Of a DNA stretch of 64,000 bases, positions 1-8,674 are shown piece after piece. How positions within the stretch are numbered: position 1 is the stretch's first letter; each line of letters begins with the position of its first letter. The stretch comes from Aequorivita sp. UBA3180. Its GTDB lineage: Bacteria; Bacteroidota; Bacteroidia; Flavobacteriales; Flavobacteriaceae. Both the position numbers and the translations under genes were made by a program. The DNA is taken from NCBI GenBank assembly GCA_002364215.1, contig DEXQ01000018.1, positions 251,920 through 315,919 of the forward strand. The letters are read 5' to 3'. Below the pieces are notes generated by a model that had not been told where the DNA came from, ran no database searches, and saw only the letters and a program-made list of their open reading frames with translations.

Positions 1-40
1 ACCCTTAACCCTTAACCCTTAACGCGTAACGCTTAACGCA
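1..40. repeat. CCCTTAA heptamer repeat, decaying
   Basis: Three perfect CCCTTAA units open the window and decay into cgTAACGCTTAACGC. They lie just upstream of the SafE gene. Two other seven-base tandem repeats occur in intergenic DNA of this window (51025-51066, 53466-53493). Confidence 0.8.
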
Positions 41-58
41 GAAACCAGAAACAAAAAA

Positions 59-796
59 ATGCTATATACCGCCCTCATATTCGGATTATTGGGAAGTTTC
101 CACTGCGTGGGAATGTGCGGGCCTATTGCTTTTTTATTGCCCGTTGACAGAAGCAATAATCTGAAGAAAGTTGGACAGATTTCACTTTATCATTTCGGAA
201 GAATAATCGCTTACAGTATTATTGGGTTGATTTTTGGTTTGGTGGGTAAAAGTTTGAACCTTTTCGGCTTTCAGCAACAACTCTCCATTTTGATAGGTGT
301 TTTGATGCTTGCGGTTATTTTCATTCCACAGAAGAAATTCAATAAATACAATTTCTCAAAGCCTATTTTTAGAATCATTTCAAAAGTGAAATCGGCCCTG
401 GGAAAGGAACTTAAAAAGAAAACCCCCGATACTTTTTTGACCATCGGTTTTTTAAACGGTTTTCTGCCTTGTGGCCTAGTTTATATGGCTGTTTTTGGCG
501 CTATTGCTTCTGGTAATGCACTTCAGGGAAGCTTGTATATGGCTATCTTCGGATTGGGAACCATTCCATTGATGACTTCGGCCATTTATCTTGGAAATTT
601 TTTAAACGGACAGGTACGCCAGCGCATCCGTCGTGCAATTCCTGTATTTGTAGTAATTATAGGTTGCCTTTTTATAGTTCGTGGTTTGGGGCTTGGCATT
701 CCGTATATATCACCAAAACCAATGACGGAAAATGTAGATGCCAATTACAACTGTCATACTGTGATTTCAGAAAACAAAACAATCTATAACCATTAA
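59..796 (+). CDS. SafE/TauE-family membrane protein, probable copper/cytochrome oxidase assembly factor
   Basis: This is a 245-residue polytopic inner-membrane protein. It opens with a hydrophobic segment holding the SFHCVGMCGP signature of the SafE branch of the TauE/SafE family, followed by about five more hydrophobic stretches; a second half motif NGFLPCGLVY lies near residue 135. In Bacteroidota this branch usually sits at the end of cbb3 oxidase clusters (ccoNOP-ccoG-ccoH) and is thought to help copper supply or oxidase assembly; those genes would be to the left of the window. The histidine and two cysteines of the first motif could bind metal. The start ATG follows an A-rich leader. The family call is firm; the exact substrate is inference. 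Confidence 0.8.
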   Translation: MLYTALIFGLLGSFHCVGMCGPIAFLLPVDRSNNLKKVGQISLYHFGRIIAYSIIGLIFGLVGKSLNLFGFQQQLSILIGVLMLAVIFIPQKKFNKYNFSKPIFRIISKVKSALGKELKKKTPDTFLTIGFLNGFLPCGLVYMAVFGAIASGNALQGSLYMAIFGLGTIPLMTSAIYLGNFLNGQVRQRIRRAIPVFVVIIGCLFIVRGLGLGIPYISPKPMTENVDANYNCHTVISENKTIYNH

Positions 797-808
797 AATA
801 TCCAAATT

Positions 809-946
809 ATGATAAATACAATTCTTCCCTTGGCAAATTGGGGCGTAGGTACCGCAATAATAATCGTTTTCGCAGTTGTATGTGTTGTGCTAAGCGTGAT
901 GGTAATAAACTTTGTGATGAAAGGAAAAAAGAAAGGAGAAGAGTAA
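809..946 (+). CDS. Small single-span membrane protein (45 aa)
   Basis: An ATG 12 bases after the SafE-like gene opens a 45-residue frame. It has a short N-terminus, one strongly hydrophobic helix (about residues 13-37) and a Lys-rich tail KGKKKGEE. This is the topology of small oxidase-associated proteins such as CcoS or CcoQ, and the spacing suggests cotranscription, but I do not recognise the family. Positive-inside rules predict a cytoplasmic C-terminus. Confidence 0.55.
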   Translation: MINTILPLANWGVGTAIIIVFAVVCVVLSVMVINFVMKGKKKGEE

Positions 947-984
947 TCAAACCCTTCTGCTTAACTTTTTTAATAAAGATCTGA

Positions 985-1605
985 TTATCTCGCTAAATCA
1001 ATGATGGTCTGTACCGTTTCTTTATTGTCAACACCCAAACCCTCTTGTTGGTGTACCATTTCGCCTTGGTGGTCAAAAACACTTATAATGTTTGAATGTG
1101 AAAAATCCATCGGTGAAATTTCTTTGTAATTAACTGCCAACACAGCTGCAAATTCGCGGGTGTCTGCTTCAGTACCTCTTAGAAAGAGCCATTTTTCATC
1201 CTCCATTTCATTTTCTTTACTGAAAGCTTTTAGTCTTTCAGGAGTATCGGTTTCTGGATCAATGCTCACAAAAACATATTGTACATCATCCTTCTTTTCT
1301 TCGGGCACTTGTTTTTCAATATTGCGCATATCTGCCACCAAACGTGGGCAAGCAGCTTTGCAGGTTGTATAGATCATAACCATAACTACTACCTTTCCTT
1401 GCAGCTCTTTCAGTTCAATTTCTTCGCCATTTTGGTTGGTCCAATGGGAGGGAAGGTTATAGATGGACATTTCCGGAATAGCTTCATTCTCTGCCTTTTT
1501 TACTTTAGAAGCTGTAATGGCTTCAGCATCTTTTTCTGAATTGTTATTGCATGAAAATAAACCCACCAATGCAATTATAATTGCGATATATCTTAAATAT
1601 TTCAT
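985..1605 (-). CDS. SCO1/SenC/PrrC family copper chaperone lipoprotein
   Basis: The protein has a lipoprotein signal ending LVGLFSC and a thioredoxin-like SCO domain. The copper-binding CxxxC appears as CKAAC, with the distal histidine in DFSHSN. SCO proteins deliver copper or reduce thiols for cuproenzymes, here most simply the adjacent NirK or the oxidase. I place the start at the ATG giving MKYLRY, since an upstream in-frame ATG would overlap the neighbouring gene and spoil the signal peptide. It is the last gene of the leftward porin-nirK-FGE-SCO1 unit, 10 bases after the FGE-like gene. Confidence 0.85.
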   Translation of the reverse strand: MKYLRYIAIIIALVGLFSCNNNSEKDAEAITASKVKKAENEAIPEMSIYNLPSHWTNQNGEEIELKELQGKVVVMVMIYTTCKAACPRLVADMRNIEKQVPEEKKDDVQYVFVSIDPETDTPERLKAFSKENEMEDEKWLFLRGTEADTREFAAVLAVNYKEISPMDFSHSNIISVFDHQGEMVHQQEGLGVDNKETVQTIIDLAR

Positions 1606-1615
1606 CTTGCTATTT

Positions 1616-2392
1616 TTAGTTTTCAATATCCTTCGCACAACGAAAGCCTAAGTTTTGGGAAGAATAGCGCGCTTTCATACTTCCCCGAAAGGCGTAGCGC
1701 ATAAAAGCGGCATAATTCATTAAATCTGAAGCTCCTATTGCCGCACTTCCACAGAAGAGGTTGGAATCTTTGTCAACGTCTTTTCGGGATTCTCCCGATA
1801 TTAATACCGAATTAAAATCTAAAGTCCATTCCCACACCAAACCGTGAAGATCGTAGATTCCCCAATAATTTTTGAAGGTTTCGCCTATAGGGTTTTTAAA
1901 GGTTTTTGGGGTTTCGTACCAGTTTAGGATAAACTGGTTGTAGGTTTCTATTCTTCGTGCATCCTGCACTTTTTCATTGGCCATAGCAGCAAACTCCCAT
2001 TCGTCCATTGTAGGTAACCGTTTGCCTTGACATTCACAATATTTTTTCGCTGCAAACCAGGAAACATTTGTTGCGGGAGCATTTGGAAGCCCTTGGTAGG
2101 TCTTATCATCCTTCCAGTTTGTTAAATAACTTTTGTCCGCAAATAAAGTTTTGACATTGCTTTTTTTCCATTGTGGGTATTCTTCCACAAATTTTAAATA
2201 TTCGGCATTGCTTACGGGATATACATCCATTAGAAAAGGATCAATCTTTACAGTTTGGTCCTCGGCGCCATAAAGAGGAAGATAAACCCCGCCCTTTACT
2301 AAAGCCATATTATCATTTTGGGCTGCGACCTCGCAAAATAATAATGAAAAGACTAAGAAAAGGGCAGGGCTATAAAATTTCAATTTCAACAA
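1616..2392 (-). CDS. Formylglycine-generating-enzyme-like (SUMF1) exported protein
   Basis: A Sec signal ending VAAQN leads into a FGE-sulfatase domain: MALVKGGVYLPLYG, FLMDVYPVSNAEYLKF, NAPATNVSWFAAKKYC, RLPTMDEWEFAA, LHGLVWEWT and the closing GFRCAK. The residues that would make it a true formylglycine oxidase are not clearly present, so it may be a structural relative. No sulfatase is nearby; it sits 6 bases after nirK and before SCO1, which points to a role in maturing or supporting the nitrite reductase. That role is inferred from position only. Confidence 0.75.
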   Translation of the reverse strand: MLKLKFYSPALFLVFSLLFCEVAAQNDNMALVKGGVYLPLYGAEDQTVKIDPFLMDVYPVSNAEYLKFVEEYPQWKKSNVKTLFADKSYLTNWKDDKTYQGLPNAPATNVSWFAAKKYCECQGKRLPTMDEWEFAAMANEKVQDARRIETYNQFILNWYETPKTFKNPIGETFKNYWGIYDLHGLVWEWTLDFNSVLISGESRKDVDKDSNLFCGSAAIGASDLMNYAAFMRYAFRGSMKARYSSQNLGFRCAKDIEN

Positions 2393-2398
2393 TTTTTA

Positions 2399-3865
2399 TT
2401 ATTTATTTCTAACGGCTTGTACCATTGCTGGGGTAACTTCTTTTTTAGAGTTGCCCCAACTGTTATAGACATATGTAAGTACGTTTGCTACTTCTTCATC
2501 GCTAAGCGCTTGGGCTGTCATTACACTATTGTATTTTTTGCCGTTCACGGTTATTTCACCGGTCTTACCGTGTAATACAATATCAATAGCTCTGTCCACA
2601 TCAGCATTTAAGTAATCAGATTTTGCCAAAGGAGGAAAAGCACCTTCAATTCCCTGGCCATTTGCTTGGTGACAGGCTGAACAAGTAGCAATATATTTAT
2701 CTTTACCGAATGTCATGCGCTCTTCAAGGCTTAAGGCTTTCATTTCTTCTTTTGGTTCCTTTTTAGACCCGTTTGGCATAGATTGAATTGCGCCACCTTC
2801 TGGTAGATAAATACCATCACGGATTTCACCAGAATAAATTCGCTTGTCTTCTTCGCCTTCTACTTTAAGCATCGCAAGGGCGCCCTTATTGAAAGCTCTG
2901 AAAATAGAGTGATCAACAAGTATAAACGTTCCTGGAACATCTACTCGAAACTCCACAATTGCAGCCCCTCCCGCAGGAATTAAAGTTGTTTGTACATTAT
3001 CATTCACTAAATCGCCACCTTCCACATAAACTTTGTCAAATATTTCTCCAATAACGTGAAATGATGAAACCAGGTTGGGACCCCCATTACCTACAAAGAG
3101 ACGTACTGTTTCGCCAACTTCCGCGGTTATTGCATTGTCTCCGGTCATTGCGCCTACGCTTCCATTAAATACTACGTAATCGGCATTTTCATCAATGGCT
3201 TTCTGCATATCAAACGCTTGTAAGCCTCGATCTCCATATTTACCTTCGGTATAGAAGTCACCTTGCATAATGTAGTATTCTTTATCTACTGGAGGCAAAC
3301 CACCTTCTGGTTCTACCAAAATAAGTCCGTACATTCCATTGGCAATGTGCATCCCTACCGGTGCAGTGGCACAGTGATATACATAAAGGCCTGGATTAAG
3401 AACTTTAAATGAAAACACTTTTTCGTGCCCTGGAGCCACAAACGAAGATTCTGCCCCACCACCAGGACCATTCACAGCGTGAAGATCAATGTTGTGTGGA
3501 AGTTTGTTGTCTGGGTGGTTTTTTAGGTGAAATTCTACTTCGTCGCCAACGCGGGTACGGATAAAACTTCCCGGAACGGTTCCGCCAAAAGTCCAATAAA
3601 CATATTTTACTCCGTTGGTCATTTCGCCTTCGCGTTCTTGAATTTCCAAATCAACGATCAGTTTTTTTGCCATACGCTTTCCTATTGGCGTTGGCACGTT
3701 TGGTGGCGAAGTTAGCTCCGCTATCATTTCCTGATTTACGGGAATTTCCACCGTGTCGTTATATTTTTTGTCTGACTGGTCGTTCACGCAGCCCGAAAGA
3801 AATGCCACCGCGCCAAGGCCCAGAAGCATATTGGTAATTAATTTTTGTTTGATAACTAATTTCAT
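2399..3865 (-). CDS. nirK: Copper nitrite reductase with fused C-terminal cytochrome c
   Basis: NirK reduces nitrite to nitric oxide in denitrification. The 488-residue product has a lipoprotein signal (AFLSGC), two cupredoxin domains and a C-terminal class I cytochrome c domain. Copper ligands are visible in PHNIDLHAV and in YHCATAPVGMH (type 1 Cys-His-Met); the second domain has SSFHVIGE and a late VDHSIFRA histidine. Heme attachment is CSACH near residue 395, with a distal Met probably in NSVMTAQ. Fusion of an electron-donor cytochrome removes the need for a diffusible partner. It lies between the porin gene (27-base gap) and the FGE-like gene. Confidence 0.92.
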   Translation of the reverse strand: MKLVIKQKLITNMLLGLGAVAFLSGCVNDQSDKKYNDTVEIPVNQEMIAELTSPPNVPTPIGKRMAKKLIVDLEIQEREGEMTNGVKYVYWTFGGTVPGSFIRTRVGDEVEFHLKNHPDNKLPHNIDLHAVNGPGGGAESSFVAPGHEKVFSFKVLNPGLYVYHCATAPVGMHIANGMYGLILVEPEGGLPPVDKEYYIMQGDFYTEGKYGDRGLQAFDMQKAIDENADYVVFNGSVGAMTGDNAITAEVGETVRLFVGNGGPNLVSSFHVIGEIFDKVYVEGGDLVNDNVQTTLIPAGGAAIVEFRVDVPGTFILVDHSIFRAFNKGALAMLKVEGEEDKRIYSGEIRDGIYLPEGGAIQSMPNGSKKEPKEEMKALSLEERMTFGKDKYIATCSACHQANGQGIEGAFPPLAKSDYLNADVDRAIDIVLHGKTGEITVNGKKYNSVMTAQALSDEEVANVLTYVYNSWGNSKKEVTPAMVQAVRNK

Positions 3866-3892
3866 AGGTTCGGTTTTTAAAATGTGGTTGTT

Positions 3893-5176
3893 TTATTGGT
3901 TATTATTATCAGTTTCTGGTTTTTGCCAAGTGAATAGTACAGGGTCTATGGTCACCATTACCCAACCCCAATTATTTGTATTCTTGTCAAAATTATTTTT
4001 TACGATTTCTATACCTTCTGCCGCAAAAAAGTGTGAATACCCAGCTTGGATACCCACGAATTGGCTCAATTTGTGCGAAGTTACCAAATCTAATTCAAAG
4101 CCCAAATCTTTTGACGTATTGTCATCTATTTCCGCGGCAGCGAAAAACTGATGAAGCGCCAATTGAACGTTAGACTGTTTATTGAAAGCATATTTCACAT
4201 TTCCATATAAGTCCAGCAAGCCAACATTGTTGATGTGGTTGCCTACATAGAAGTAATCCATAAACCCATTAAATTTATGATTAGTGCCATACAATGGGTT
4301 AAAAGCTTTGTTTTCTCCATCGGAAGGGGCGCCGTAATCATTTCCGCTCTGCAATTCACCGCCTAAGCCAATTTTTAAACTTTCCAATGCGGAATAATTT
4401 GCTTCAAGTGAAAGGAGGTAAGCGCTCAAATCATTATTTGCCACGTCCTTCCCGAATTGATAGTAAAGATTTGAGGCAAAATTGAATTTACTCAAATTAG
4501 CCTTTAAATGAAGTCCCGCCGTTTGGCTATAGCGCGTATCGTTTTTTGATTCGTCTATTTCGTCTATATATTGCAAGCCATTGTTCACAAATAGGAAGCT
4601 CGCCGAAAGTTGCTCCCACTCCTTGTGAAACCATAGATATTGAAGACTTTTATAGGTATTTGTGGTAAGGATATTTCCAGTCAAGGCCTCCCCATCCTGA
4701 TTGTATGCCGCGCCAAAATGAAACTTCAAAAAGCTGGGTTCATATTTTAAAATAGCGGCATCGTGGCTTCTGCCTTGCTGTGCCCAGCCCACATTTCCGA
4801 AGAAACGCTGGTCATCGTATATAATTTCCTGGCGGCCAATTTTTAGGGAAAGCTCTGAAATCAACAAGACATCTGCCCAGGCTTGGTGCAATGAAAATCC
4901 ATTTTCGTCTGCAACGTTCAGCTGTGGCACATCGCCCCAAACCCTCACGTCCTGGGGACTTAAATAGAAATGAAGCTTTTCGGTTTTGTAACCGAAGTTC
5001 AATCGCGTGCGCTGCGAAACGAAGGTCGCGGGGTCTGCATTATCTGGAAAGAGGGTTTTGTAACCGTGCCTGTATTCAAAGCGGGGACGCAATTCGGCGT
5101 CAATGGTAAACTGTGAAAATCCCTTGGTGAAACTAAGTATCAGTAGGAAGAGAAACACACTTTTTGAAACCTTCAT
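3893..5176 (-). CDS. Alginate-export-type outer-membrane beta-barrel porin
   Basis: A signal peptide ending KGFSQ is followed by about 400 residues of amphipathic beta strands rich in aromatic residues, beginning DAELRPRFEYRHGY, a pattern of the alginate export (AlgE-like) porin family. Similar porins lie upstream of nirK in some flavobacteria and may admit nitrite or other anions; that substrate is inference. I choose the ATG giving MKVSKS because residues encoded further upstream are not signal-like and would run through the promoter. First gene of the leftward nirK unit. Confidence 0.75.
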   Translation of the reverse strand: MKVSKSVFLFLLILSFTKGFSQFTIDAELRPRFEYRHGYKTLFPDNADPATFVSQRTRLNFGYKTEKLHFYLSPQDVRVWGDVPQLNVADENGFSLHQAWADVLLISELSLKIGRQEIIYDDQRFFGNVGWAQQGRSHDAAILKYEPSFLKFHFGAAYNQDGEALTGNILTTNTYKSLQYLWFHKEWEQLSASFLFVNNGLQYIDEIDESKNDTRYSQTAGLHLKANLSKFNFASNLYYQFGKDVANNDLSAYLLSLEANYSALESLKIGLGGELQSGNDYGAPSDGENKAFNPLYGTNHKFNGFMDYFYVGNHINNVGLLDLYGNVKYAFNKQSNVQLALHQFFAAAEIDDNTSKDLGFELDLVTSHKLSQFVGIQAGYSHFFAAEGIEIVKNNFDKNTNNWGWVMVTIDPVLFTWQKPETDNNNQ

Positions 5177-5232
5177 AAAATGGTCTTTTTGATTTCTGAT
5201 ACAAAGGTCAGTATTGTGTTTGCGGTAAAATA

Positions 5233-5244
5233 TGACGTAAGTCA
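5233..5244. promoter_or_regulatory. FNR/CRP-family-like palindrome upstream of the porin-nirK unit
   Basis: TGACGTAAGTCA is a TGAC-N4-GTCA palindrome 57 bases before the porin start. FNR/CRP superfamily regulators of anaerobic and nitrogen-oxide respiration bind sites of this shape. A second copy lies before hemN. Confidence 0.55.
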
Positions 5245-5280
5245 CAAAATGAAAAAAAACTCAATCTTTTGTAAAATTGA

Positions 5281-6645
5281 CTAAACCGTCATTGAAAACA
5301 ACTGTGTTTCGGGCTGGCTTCGTTGCAGGAGCACATCAAACGCCATGCAGATGTTTCGCACGTAAGGCCTTCCTTTTTCGGTAATCTGAAGTTGATTGGA
5401 ACCTATTTTTACCAGGCCGTCGTCTTCCATTTCCTTGAGTTTGGAAAGTGCTTCGGGCAGTTCCTCAAATTGCATTGCCTTTTCTTCCCAAGAAGTTTCC
5501 AGCTTGCACATCATATTGAGAATGTGTTCGCGGATAATTAAATCCTCAGCATTCAGGATATGTCCGCGATATACAGGAATAATATTTTGTTCCACCAATT
5601 CCTGATATTCCTCTACGTTTTTCACATTTTGACCAAAACTGTACCAACTGTCACCAATGGCAGAGACGCCAAGCCCCAGCATGAGTTGGGTCTTGCTATC
5701 GGTATAGCCCATAAAATTGCGGTGCAGTTTTTTGCTTTCCACGGCTTGGTAGAGGCTATCGGTTTTAAGGGCAAAGTGGTCCATCCCGATTTCAATATAA
5801 CCAGCCTCTTCCAGCATTTTTTTGCCGGTTTCGTACATTTCGCGCTTTTCGGAAGCACTGGGCAAATCTTCCTTTTTAAAGCCGCGCTGGCCATTGCCTT
5901 TTATCCACGGCACGTGGGCGTAGCTATAAAAGGCAATGCGGTCTGGCATCAATTCCTTGGTTTTTTCTATGGAATAAATAACGTGTTCCTTTTTCTGAAA
6001 GGGAAGCCCGAAAATAATGTCGTGGCCTACGGAAGTGTAGCCAATTTCGCGGGCGGTTTCGGTTACATTTTTTACGTTTACAAATGGCTGAAGTCTATGA
6101 ATGGCTACTTGAACGGTGGGATTGTAGTCCTGCACCCCATAACTTACCCGGGTAAAACCACAATCGTACAGTGTTTGTAGATGATCGCCCTTAGTATTGT
6201 TGGGATGGCCTTCAAAACTGAAAGAAGGATTTTCGGCCATAGTAGCATCCTTAAAAATTCCTTTAATGAGCAATTTTAAATTTTCGGCAGAAAAAAAGGT
6301 AGGTGTGCCACCGCCTAGGTGCAATTCTTTAATGATGGGCCTTGTGGGGAAAAGTTCAAGATAAAGTCGCCATTCCTTTAAAACAGATTCTAAATACGGC
6401 GTTTCTACATTGTGGTTTTTGGTTATGCGTTTGTTGCAGCCACAAAAAGTGCAAAGGCTTTCGCAGAAAGGAAGATGAATATAAAGGCTTATGCCTTCTT
6501 CTCTATTGCTTTCAGAAAAACTTTTGATTACTCCTTTTTTCCATTCGCTCAAGGAAAAATCGTCGTTTTTCCAATATGGAACTGTGGGGTAACTTGTATA
6601 GCGCGGGCCGGGAACGTTGTATTTTGATACTAAACTGTTTTGCAT
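5281..6645 (-). CDS. hemN: Oxygen-independent coproporphyrinogen III oxidase (radical SAM)
   Basis: HemN converts coproporphyrinogen III to protoporphyrinogen IX without oxygen. The radical-SAM cluster motif is CESLCTFCGC, with an extra cysteine as in true HemN, preceded by PRYTSYPTVPYW. Other landmarks are LHLGGGTPTF, SFEGHPNNT, RVSYGVQD and GLGVSAIGDS; the HemN C-terminal domain is complete at 454 residues. The start is the ATG giving MQNSLVSKYN, which matches family starts and leaves the upstream palindrome outside the gene. It probably supplies heme for the neighbouring cytochrome-fused NirK when oxygen is low. Confidence 0.93.
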   Translation of the reverse strand: MQNSLVSKYNVPGPRYTSYPTVPYWKNDDFSLSEWKKGVIKSFSESNREEGISLYIHLPFCESLCTFCGCNKRITKNHNVETPYLESVLKEWRLYLELFPTRPIIKELHLGGGTPTFFSAENLKLLIKGIFKDATMAENPSFSFEGHPNNTKGDHLQTLYDCGFTRVSYGVQDYNPTVQVAIHRLQPFVNVKNVTETAREIGYTSVGHDIIFGLPFQKKEHVIYSIEKTKELMPDRIAFYSYAHVPWIKGNGQRGFKKEDLPSASEKREMYETGKKMLEEAGYIEIGMDHFALKTDSLYQAVESKKLHRNFMGYTDSKTQLMLGLGVSAIGDSWYSFGQNVKNVEEYQELVEQNIIPVYRGHILNAEDLIIREHILNMMCKLETSWEEKAMQFEELPEALSKLKEMEDDGLVKIGSNQLQITEKGRPYVRNICMAFDVLLQRSQPETQLFSMTV

Positions 6646-6693
6646 CACTTTATTCTTTGGCGCAAAATTACCTTTGGTTTGGTTTCTATAAAA

Positions 6694-6705
6694 TGACATT
6701 TATCA
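6694..6705. promoter_or_regulatory. FNR/CRP-family-like palindrome upstream of hemN
   Basis: TGACATTTATCA has the form TGAC-N4-ATCA and lies 49 bases before the hemN start. It resembles the site upstream of the porin-nirK unit, suggesting one regulator controls both. Confidence 0.5.
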
Positions 6706-6750
6706 CTTGAAATAAATAAAGAACCTAAATATTTCGGTTTTGTTTAGCCT

Positions 6751-6779
6751 AAAAAAAAAGCACCGAAGATTTCAGTGCT
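6751..6779 (-). terminator. Rho-independent terminator after tRNA-Pro
   Basis: On the minus strand AGCACTGAA-ATC-TTCGGTGCT forms a 9-bp stem with one G-U pair, followed by at least eight T. It lies 12 bases beyond the tRNA 3' end. Confidence 0.9.
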
Positions 6780-6791
6780 CTCTTTAAAATG

Positions 6792-6865
6792 TCGGGATGA
6801 CAGGATTTGAACCTGCGACCCTACGCCCCCCAGACGTATACGCTACCAGACTGCGCCACATCCCG
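6792..6865 (-). tRNA. tRNA-Pro (anticodon GGG)
   Basis: The 74-base cloverleaf has acceptor CGGGATG/CATCCCG with discriminator A, a D-loop with TGGTAG, anticodon stem TACGT/GCGTA and loop CTGGGGG giving anticodon GGG, and T-arm GCAGG-TTCAAAT-CCTGT. CCA is not encoded. A terminator follows. Confidence 0.93.
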
Positions 6866-7069
6866 ATTTTGAATATCAGAATTTATAATTCCGAAATTGA
6901 ACGGCAAAAATAACCAAATTATAAAGTTGGACAAATAGAATTTTATTATTGTTGTTACTTAAATTAATTGATAAATTAAACGAAAAGAAATCTTAATAAC
7001 TTTTAGAGGCACATTCTTTCTAAAGTTGTTATTTTTACCATTGGAAAATAATATTGAAGTAATTACATC

Positions 7070-8032
7070 ATGAGTGAAACAATTGAAAGAATAAAATGCC
7101 TTATCATTGGCTCAGGTCCAGCGGGATATACTGCGGCCATTTATGCCGCACGTGCCGACTTAAAACCTGTAATGTACACGGGAATGGAGCCTGGCGGACA
7201 ATTGACGACAACAACTGAAGTTGACAATTTTCCCGGTTACCCCGAAGGAATTGACGGCCCAACAATGATGGTTCAATTGCAACAACAAGCAGAGCGTTTT
7301 GGAACGGAGGTAAGAATTGGAATGGTTACAGCCGTTGAGTTTAGCGATGAAGTAGGCGGTATTCATAAAATTACTGTTGATAACTCCACGAAAATTGAAG
7401 CCGAAACCGTAATAATTTCCACTGGTGCTACTGCCAAATATTTAGGCTTGCCAAGCGAACAAAGATTGCGTGGCGGGGGTGTTTCGGCCTGTGCCGTTTG
7501 TGATGGCTTTTTCTATAAAGGACAAGATGTGGCAATCGTAGGAGCAGGTGATACCGCTGCCGAGGAAGCCACTTATCTTGCAAACATCTGCAACAAAGTA
7601 ACCATGCTTGTGCGAAAGAATTATATGCGGGCGTCCAAAGCGATGCAGCACCGCGTTAACAACACCAAAAATCTTGAAGTGCTCTATAACACCGAAGTAG
7701 ATGAGGTTTTGGGTGAGCAAGTAGTGGAAGGCCTTAGAATGGTAAACAACGCAACAGGTGAAAAGAAAGAAATAGAAATCACTGGATTGTTTATTGCGAT
7801 TGGGCATAAGCCAAATACTGAAATTTTCAAAGGGCAACTTGAAATGGACGATACGGGTTATTTGATAACTAAAGGAAAATCTACTAAAACAAACAAACCC
7901 GGCGTTTTTGCAAGTGGCGATGTGCAGGACAAAGAATACCGCCAAGCCGTAACTGCTGCTGGAACTGGCTGTATGGCTGCGCTTGATGCGGAACGTTATC
8001 TTGCTACAATTGAAACGGAAGTAACGGCCTAA
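7070..8032 (+). CDS. trxB: Thioredoxin-disulfide reductase
   Basis: TrxB transfers electrons from NADPH through FAD to thioredoxin. The 320-residue protein has the FAD-binding GSGPAGYTAA near residue 14, the redox pair CAVCDG near residue 143, the NADPH-binding GAGDTAAEEA and the C-terminal FASGDVQDKEYRQAVTAAG FAD motif. The length is normal for the low-molecular-weight family. It is monocistronic: a terminator shared with the convergent gene follows. Confidence 0.95.
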   Translation: MSETIERIKCLIIGSGPAGYTAAIYAARADLKPVMYTGMEPGGQLTTTTEVDNFPGYPEGIDGPTMMVQLQQQAERFGTEVRIGMVTAVEFSDEVGGIHKITVDNSTKIEAETVIISTGATAKYLGLPSEQRLRGGGVSACAVCDGFFYKGQDVAIVGAGDTAAEEATYLANICNKVTMLVRKNYMRASKAMQHRVNNTKNLEVLYNTEVDEVLGEQVVEGLRMVNNATGEKKEIEITGLFIAIGHKPNTEIFKGQLEMDDTGYLITKGKSTKTNKPGVFASGDVQDKEYRQAVTAAGTGCMAALDAERYLATIETEVTA

Positions 8033-8046
8033 TAATCTGCTTAAAT

Positions 8047-8077
8047 TTAAAAAAGCCGCTGAAATTGCGGCTTTTTT
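8047..8077. terminator. Bidirectional terminator between trxB and the lipocalin-like gene
   Basis: AAAAAGCCGC-TGAAATT-GCGGCTTTTTT is a stem with A and T runs on both sides, between convergent genes. Confidence 0.88.
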
Positions 8078-8092
8078 GTTTTTATAGTCCGT

Positions 8093-8524
8093 TTATAATT
8101 TCGTAAACGTCAATAATTCAATATCGCCATCTCCGCCACTAACATCTGAAAGTTCGATGGTTGAATTTGTTACAGATACAATATCCCAATCGTCATTGAT
8201 TTGGTCAAAAGGAGTTTGCTGGCTAAATTGTAAAACCAGTTCTTCACTACTACTGGAAGAGTTGTCATAAGCCCAAGTTCCATTTTCTGTAAAGAGATCA
8301 TTCTGTGCTACTACCGTTCCATCTTCATTAAAAATGAAAACAAAACTTTCAAAGTCTACTGTATGGTCTGATTGGCCATCTATTAATTTACTAACCTCCC
8401 ATTCACCTTGTGGCAAAGTGGTTTTAATATTTTCAAATTCGTTGGTATTTACATTGCCAGAGTCATCATCTGTGTTACAAGCCGCAAATATTGTGATTGC
8501 TAATACTATAAATAATCTTTTCAT
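8093..8524 (-). CDS. Lipocalin-like lipoprotein
   Basis: A lipoprotein signal (IFAACNTD) followed by an Asp/Ser-rich linker leads to about 100 residues in the short beta-strand pattern of Bacteroidota lipocalin-like proteins: GEWEVSKLIDG, FVFIFNEDGTVVA, NGTWAYDN, ELVLQF, WDIVSVTNSTIEL. It is probably anchored in the outer membrane or periplasmic leaflet. No ligand can be inferred. Confidence 0.65.
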   Translation of the reverse strand: MKRLFIVLAITIFAACNTDDDSGNVNTNEFENIKTTLPQGEWEVSKLIDGQSDHTVDFESFVFIFNEDGTVVAQNDLFTENGTWAYDNSSSSSEELVLQFSQQTPFDQINDDWDIVSVTNSTIELSDVSGGDGDIELLTFTKL

Positions 8525-8596
8525 AATTTTTTTGTTTTTACCAAAGTTGTAATTTTAGTAGAGAAAACCTCTTAAAATTTTTATAAATCACAAAAG

Positions 8597-8633
8597 ACCT
8601 AACAAAGTTTTAGCAAACTGTTAGGCCTTTTTG
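8597..8633 (-). terminator. Terminator-like hairpin after the DUF2807 gene
   Basis: CCTAACA and TGTTAGG pair around a short loop, 40 bases downstream of the DUF2807 stop on the minus strand. The minus-strand tail TCTTTTG is weak; the plus-strand tail CCTTTTT is comparable. Confidence 0.55.
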
Positions 8634-8674
8634 GCAATTCGGGGCATTTTTAAAATGAAGTATTGTCGATAGCT

